A stretch of DNA of 64,000 nt, from NCBI RefSeq assembly GCF_029689945.1, contig NZ_CP121451.1, forward strand, positions 4,092,001-4,156,000, read 5' to 3'. The notes beneath the pieces are model-generated. The model searched no databases, was not told the DNA's origin, and worked only from the letters and a program-made list of their open reading frames with translations. Shown one piece after another: positions 61,561-64,000 of this stretch. The DNA comes from Paenibacillus amylolyticus (GTDB taxonomy: Bacteria > Bacillota > Bacilli > Paenibacillales > Paenibacillaceae). Within the stretch, counting starts at the first letter, position 1. Each line of letters begins with the position of its first letter. The position numbers were made by a program, and so were the translations under genes.

Positions 61561-63519
61561 TTACGAAAGGTGAATAATGGTTGTTCCAACCTCCACAGGA
61601 TTCTGCTTCTCCAGCTTAATATCCGAGAACTGATCCGAATTCGCGATAATGATCGGGGTTATGACTTCATACCCTTCTGCCTTGATGGCGTCGATATCAA
61701 AGCTGATTAACAAGTCACCCTGTTTTACTCGATCCCCTACATTAATGGAAGAGTTGAAATGTCTCCCCTTCAGGTTTACAGTATCCACTCCAATATGAAT
61801 GAGCACCTCTTCTCCATCCGTACCATTTAATTTGACCGCATGTTTGGAGTCCATGAAAGCCGTAACTTCACCTGAGATTGGTGCATACAGTTCTCCTTTG
61901 GCAGGAATGATTGCAACGCCCTTACCCAGTAATCCCAAAGAGAAGACATCGTCTGGTACACGGTCCAGATGGACTAGTTCCCCTTGCATCGGGCTGACAA
62001 TGGTAAGTGAGCGTAATTCATTTTGGTTCGGTATATCTGCAATTGTTGTTGCGGCAGACTGTGTGCTTGGGCTGTTGTTTTGAACAGGCTGCCTGGAAAT
62101 CTGATTGTCATCATTAACGTTGTTGTTTCCTTCTTCTTCATCGTCCACTGGATCTTCAAAACCAATGATCCATGTTAGAACAAAGGTAACAACAAAGGCG
62201 ATTAGACATGTCACAATGGCATGAACGATGTTCATCGGATTGCTGCCAATGAAGGCAGGTAATGCGGCAAGACCCGGAGAAACGAAGGCATAACGTACGA
62301 GACCAGTCAGACCCGCGTATATTCCTGCTACACCGCCACCAATCATTGCGGCAATCAAGGGTTTCTTCAGTTTCAGCGTTACGCCATACAAGGAAGGTTC
62401 CGTAATGCCCAGCACAGCAGTGAAACCGGATGAAGCAGCGAGTTGTTTCAGTTTTTTGTTTTTCGTTTTCAATGCTACAGCGAGCGTAGCCCCACCTTGA
62501 GCAATGTTAGACGCGAGCATTCCCGGACCGTTGATCATTTCATAGCCATTTTTGGTCAGTTGGCTCGTTGCAATCGGCGTCATCGCCCATGCGGTGCCTG
62601 TCACGATCAGGAAGGGTTGCAAAGTTCCCATTAACAAAGGAATCAGCCAACTGGCTCTGGCATTAATCGCTTCTGCGCCCATCGCAACCAGATCATTCAG
62701 ATATGTTCCGAAAGGCCCGATCGCCACCAGTGCATGTGGTGCTGTAATCAACAGCACAATCATCGGTTTCGTGAAAAATTTGATCATGGAAGGCGATACC
62801 CGATCTGCGAAACGTTCAATGTATGACATGAGCCAAACGACGATAATAATCGGCAGAACCGAGCCGGCATAGTCGGTTAATCGAACCGGAACACCGATGA
62901 AAAATACATCTTTTCCTTCTGCCATCAGCGCACTCCATCCTGGATGTAACAATACACCAGCAACCGTCATCGCCAGAATTGGACTTGTTTCGAATTTAAT
63001 GGAAGCTCCATAAGCCAGCAAAATAGGCATGAAATAAAATGCCGCGTCAGCAATTGTATTAAGGATATAGTAGTTTTGGCTTTCCGTCGTTACGAGACCT
63101 GTCAGGACAAGTACAGCTAATATCGCTTTGATCATACCTGCGCCAATGATTGCCGGAATGACCGGAGTAAATGTCGTAGAGATTACGCTAATGAATCTGG
63201 AGATCCAGCTCTGTTTTTGTTTTGGTTCGTTACTTGTGTCAGAACCTGATTTAGAGACCGCACTTCGAGTTGCCGAACCTATCTGCTGAGTGATAACTCG
63301 GTAGACCTGCTGCACCTCGTTACCTACGACAACCTGGTATTGTCCACCATTATTCACAACGGTAATGACGCCTGGAAGTGATTTGAGTTTTTCTGTTTCC
63401 GCTTTGGAGATGTCGTGCAGTTCGAACCGAAGTCGGGTTGCGCAGTGCGTAAGCCGAGCGATATTTTCCCTCTTCCCAACCAACTCTGTAATCTCTTGTC
63501 CTAACTTGCGATAATCCAT
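61561..63519 (-). CDS. bglP: Beta-glucoside PTS enzyme II (EIIBCA)
   Basis: 652 residues. EIIB with the phosphorylated Cys26 (LTHCATRLRF); EIIC from about 110 to 470 with many membrane helices (MIKAILAVLVLTGLV, LLITAPHALVAIGPFGTYL); EIIA from about 500 with His575 (EEVLIHIGVDTVNL). It imports and phosphorylates beta-glucosides and also controls LicT. First gene of the operon; the leader holds terminator, RAT and cre. Confidence 0.94.
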   Translation of the reverse strand: MDYRKLGQEITELVGKRENIARLTHCATRLRFELHDISKAETEKLKSLPGVITVVNNGGQYQVVVGNEVQQVYRVITQQIGSATRSAVSKSGSDTSNEPKQKQSWISRFISVISTTFTPVIPAIIGAGMIKAILAVLVLTGLVTTESQNYYILNTIADAAFYFMPILLAYGASIKFETSPILAMTVAGVLLHPGWSALMAEGKDVFFIGVPVRLTDYAGSVLPIIIVVWLMSYIERFADRVSPSMIKFFTKPMIVLLITAPHALVAIGPFGTYLNDLVAMGAEAINARASWLIPLLMGTLQPFLIVTGTAWAMTPIATSQLTKNGYEMINGPGMLASNIAQGGATLAVALKTKNKKLKQLAASSGFTAVLGITEPSLYGVTLKLKKPLIAAMIGGGVAGIYAGLTGLVRYAFVSPGLAALPAFIGSNPMNIVHAIVTCLIAFVVTFVLTWIIGFEDPVDDEEEGNNNVNDDNQISRQPVQNNSPSTQSAATTIADIPNQNELRSLTIVSPMQGELVHLDRVPDDVFSLGLLGKGVAIIPAKGELYAPISGEVTAFMDSKHAVKLNGTDGEEVLIHIGVDTVNLKGRHFNSSINVGDRVKQGDLLISFDIDAIKAEGYEVITPIIIANSDQFSDIKLEKQNPVEVGTTIIHLS

Positions 63520-63547
63520 ACCTCTGCCCCATTTCTGAATTTGGATA

Positions 63548-63610
63548 TAAAAAAGACCAAAACGATATGCCTTCCCCTACATACAAGGAAAATGCAACAT
63601 CATTTTGGTC
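63548..63610 (-). terminator. Conditional terminator in the bglP leader
   Basis: On the minus strand GACCAAAATGAT (from 63610) pairs with the ATCGTTTTGGTC near 63566-63555, followed by a T-run (63554-63548). Its 5' arm overlaps the RAT element, so antitermination and termination exclude each other. Confidence 0.85.
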
Positions 63611-63634
63611 ATGCCTGCTTTACCAGTAACAGCC
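63607..63634 (-). promoter_or_regulatory. RAT: LicT-type ribonucleic antiterminator
   Basis: The minus strand reads GGCTGTTACTGGTAAAGCAG followed by GCATGACC, close to the known LicT target (GG.TTGTTACTG....GCAGGC..AACC). It overlaps the terminator arm at 63607-63610. Binding by LicT would prevent the terminator from forming. Confidence 0.85.
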
Positions 63635-63663
63635 AAACACTGCTAATATTCAATTGAATTCAT

Positions 63664-63677
63664 TGTAAACGTTTACT
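63664..63677. promoter_or_regulatory. cre site (CcpA) overlapping the bgl promoter
   Basis: TGTAAACGTTTACT, or AGTAAACGTTTACA on the operon strand, matches the catabolite-responsive element consensus in all core positions. A TACAAT -10-like element of the minus strand (63667-63662) overlaps it, so CcpA would block transcription when glucose is present. Confidence 0.8.
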
Positions 63678-63811
63678 ATGCCATAGTATCACACAACAAT
63701 TCAGTTAGCAATCACTTAATTCGACAATATTTTCGTAATTCTTAGGTAAGACCTTAAGTTCACTAATAACCGTGATTCAGTAATAACTCTTCGTACTATC
63801 CAAGTTATTTC

Positions 63812-64000
63812 TACACTTCGGAGAACCGATTGCGAAAGGCTGAAGGTGATATGCCCTATTTGCGAAAGGATTTGCTGAAATGATATTCATCTGCAGCCTC
63901 TCTGCATATCTGCATATCTGATCTCCAATATCTCCTTGATTTTCAAATACACACTATACACGTCCTGCTGTTCTGGAAAAAGTGCCGGCTGATTTAAATA
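63812..64000 (-). pseudogene. AraC-family regulator, C-terminal remnant (partial, broken)
   Basis: The minus strand encodes pieces of an AraC C-terminus in changing frames: VYSVYLKIKEILEIRYADMQ, then AADEYHFSKSFRK, then GISPSAFRNRFSEV before the stop at 63812-63814. The expected HTH2 of the family is recognisable (ADEYHFSKSFRK...GISPSAFR). At least two shifts break it and the N-terminus lies beyond the window edge. The TATC-type duplication near 63905 (CTGCATATCTGCATATCTG) may be one cause. Confidence 0.6.

Overview
The window looks like part of a Paenibacillus or closely related low-to-mid GC Gram-positive genome. A siphovirus-type prophage fills about 1-37.9 kb and bacterial chromosomal genes fill 38.4-64 kb. 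The assignment rests on Gram-positive ribosome binding sites with frequent TTG/GTG starts, a Bacillus-type LexA (SOS) box, a LicT-type antiterminator with its RNA target, a CcpA cre site, a YolD protein, an r1t-type holin and an XhlA-like protein.

Prophage layout, almost all on the plus strand. 1-11.2 kb is the replication module: family A DNA polymerase, CbxX/SpoVK-type AAA ATPase, an HTH-repeat protein, a VapE-type primase-helicase, a cluster of TGTTGACA repeats beside an AT tract (candidate origin), a VRR-NUC nuclease, an SNF2 helicase, DUF3310 and a sigma-like late regulator. 11.3-14.5 kb is an accessory stretch: an Acb2/Tad1-type anti-defence protein, a beta-rich/beta-propeller cassette and a minus-strand 36-residue membrane peptide. 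14.5-23.4 kb holds terminases, portal, head and head-tail joining genes and the tail tube. 23.4-33 kb holds the tail assembly chaperones (with a -1 frameshift signal), tape measure, tail tip and a fibre ending in a seven-blade propeller. 33-34.6 kb is the lysis cassette (XhlA-like, holin, amidase). 34.6-37.9 kb is a regulatory tail: an SOS-controlled LexA-like/YolD pair, an agr-like quorum-sensing module (kinase-less membrane protein, AgrB, AgrD-like peptide, LytTR protein) and a divergent XRE repressor. No integrase lies in the window.

Chromosomal part. 38.4-48.9 kb is an operon resembling the uncharacterised E. coli yehL/M/P/I/Q set (MoxR ATPase, DUF5682, vWA, DUF4132, SWIM). After it come an ECF sigma factor with a DUF4179 partner, a WG-repeat/DUF3298 protein, two small membrane proteins, a secreted pectate lyase, a rearranged scar of gene fragments, and a leftward beta-glucoside operon (bglP-bglA-licT) with RNA antiterminator, terminator and cre site. 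An AraC remnant lies at the right edge.

Data quality. At least twelve genes between 3.7 and 42.3 kb are broken by one-base shifts, each repaired by adding one base to a short homopolymer. This points to sequencing homopolymer contraction more than to gene decay. I give the repaired spans as single genes and mark the shift. The tail chaperone shift at 23711 is different: it carries a canonical slippery heptamer and looks functional.
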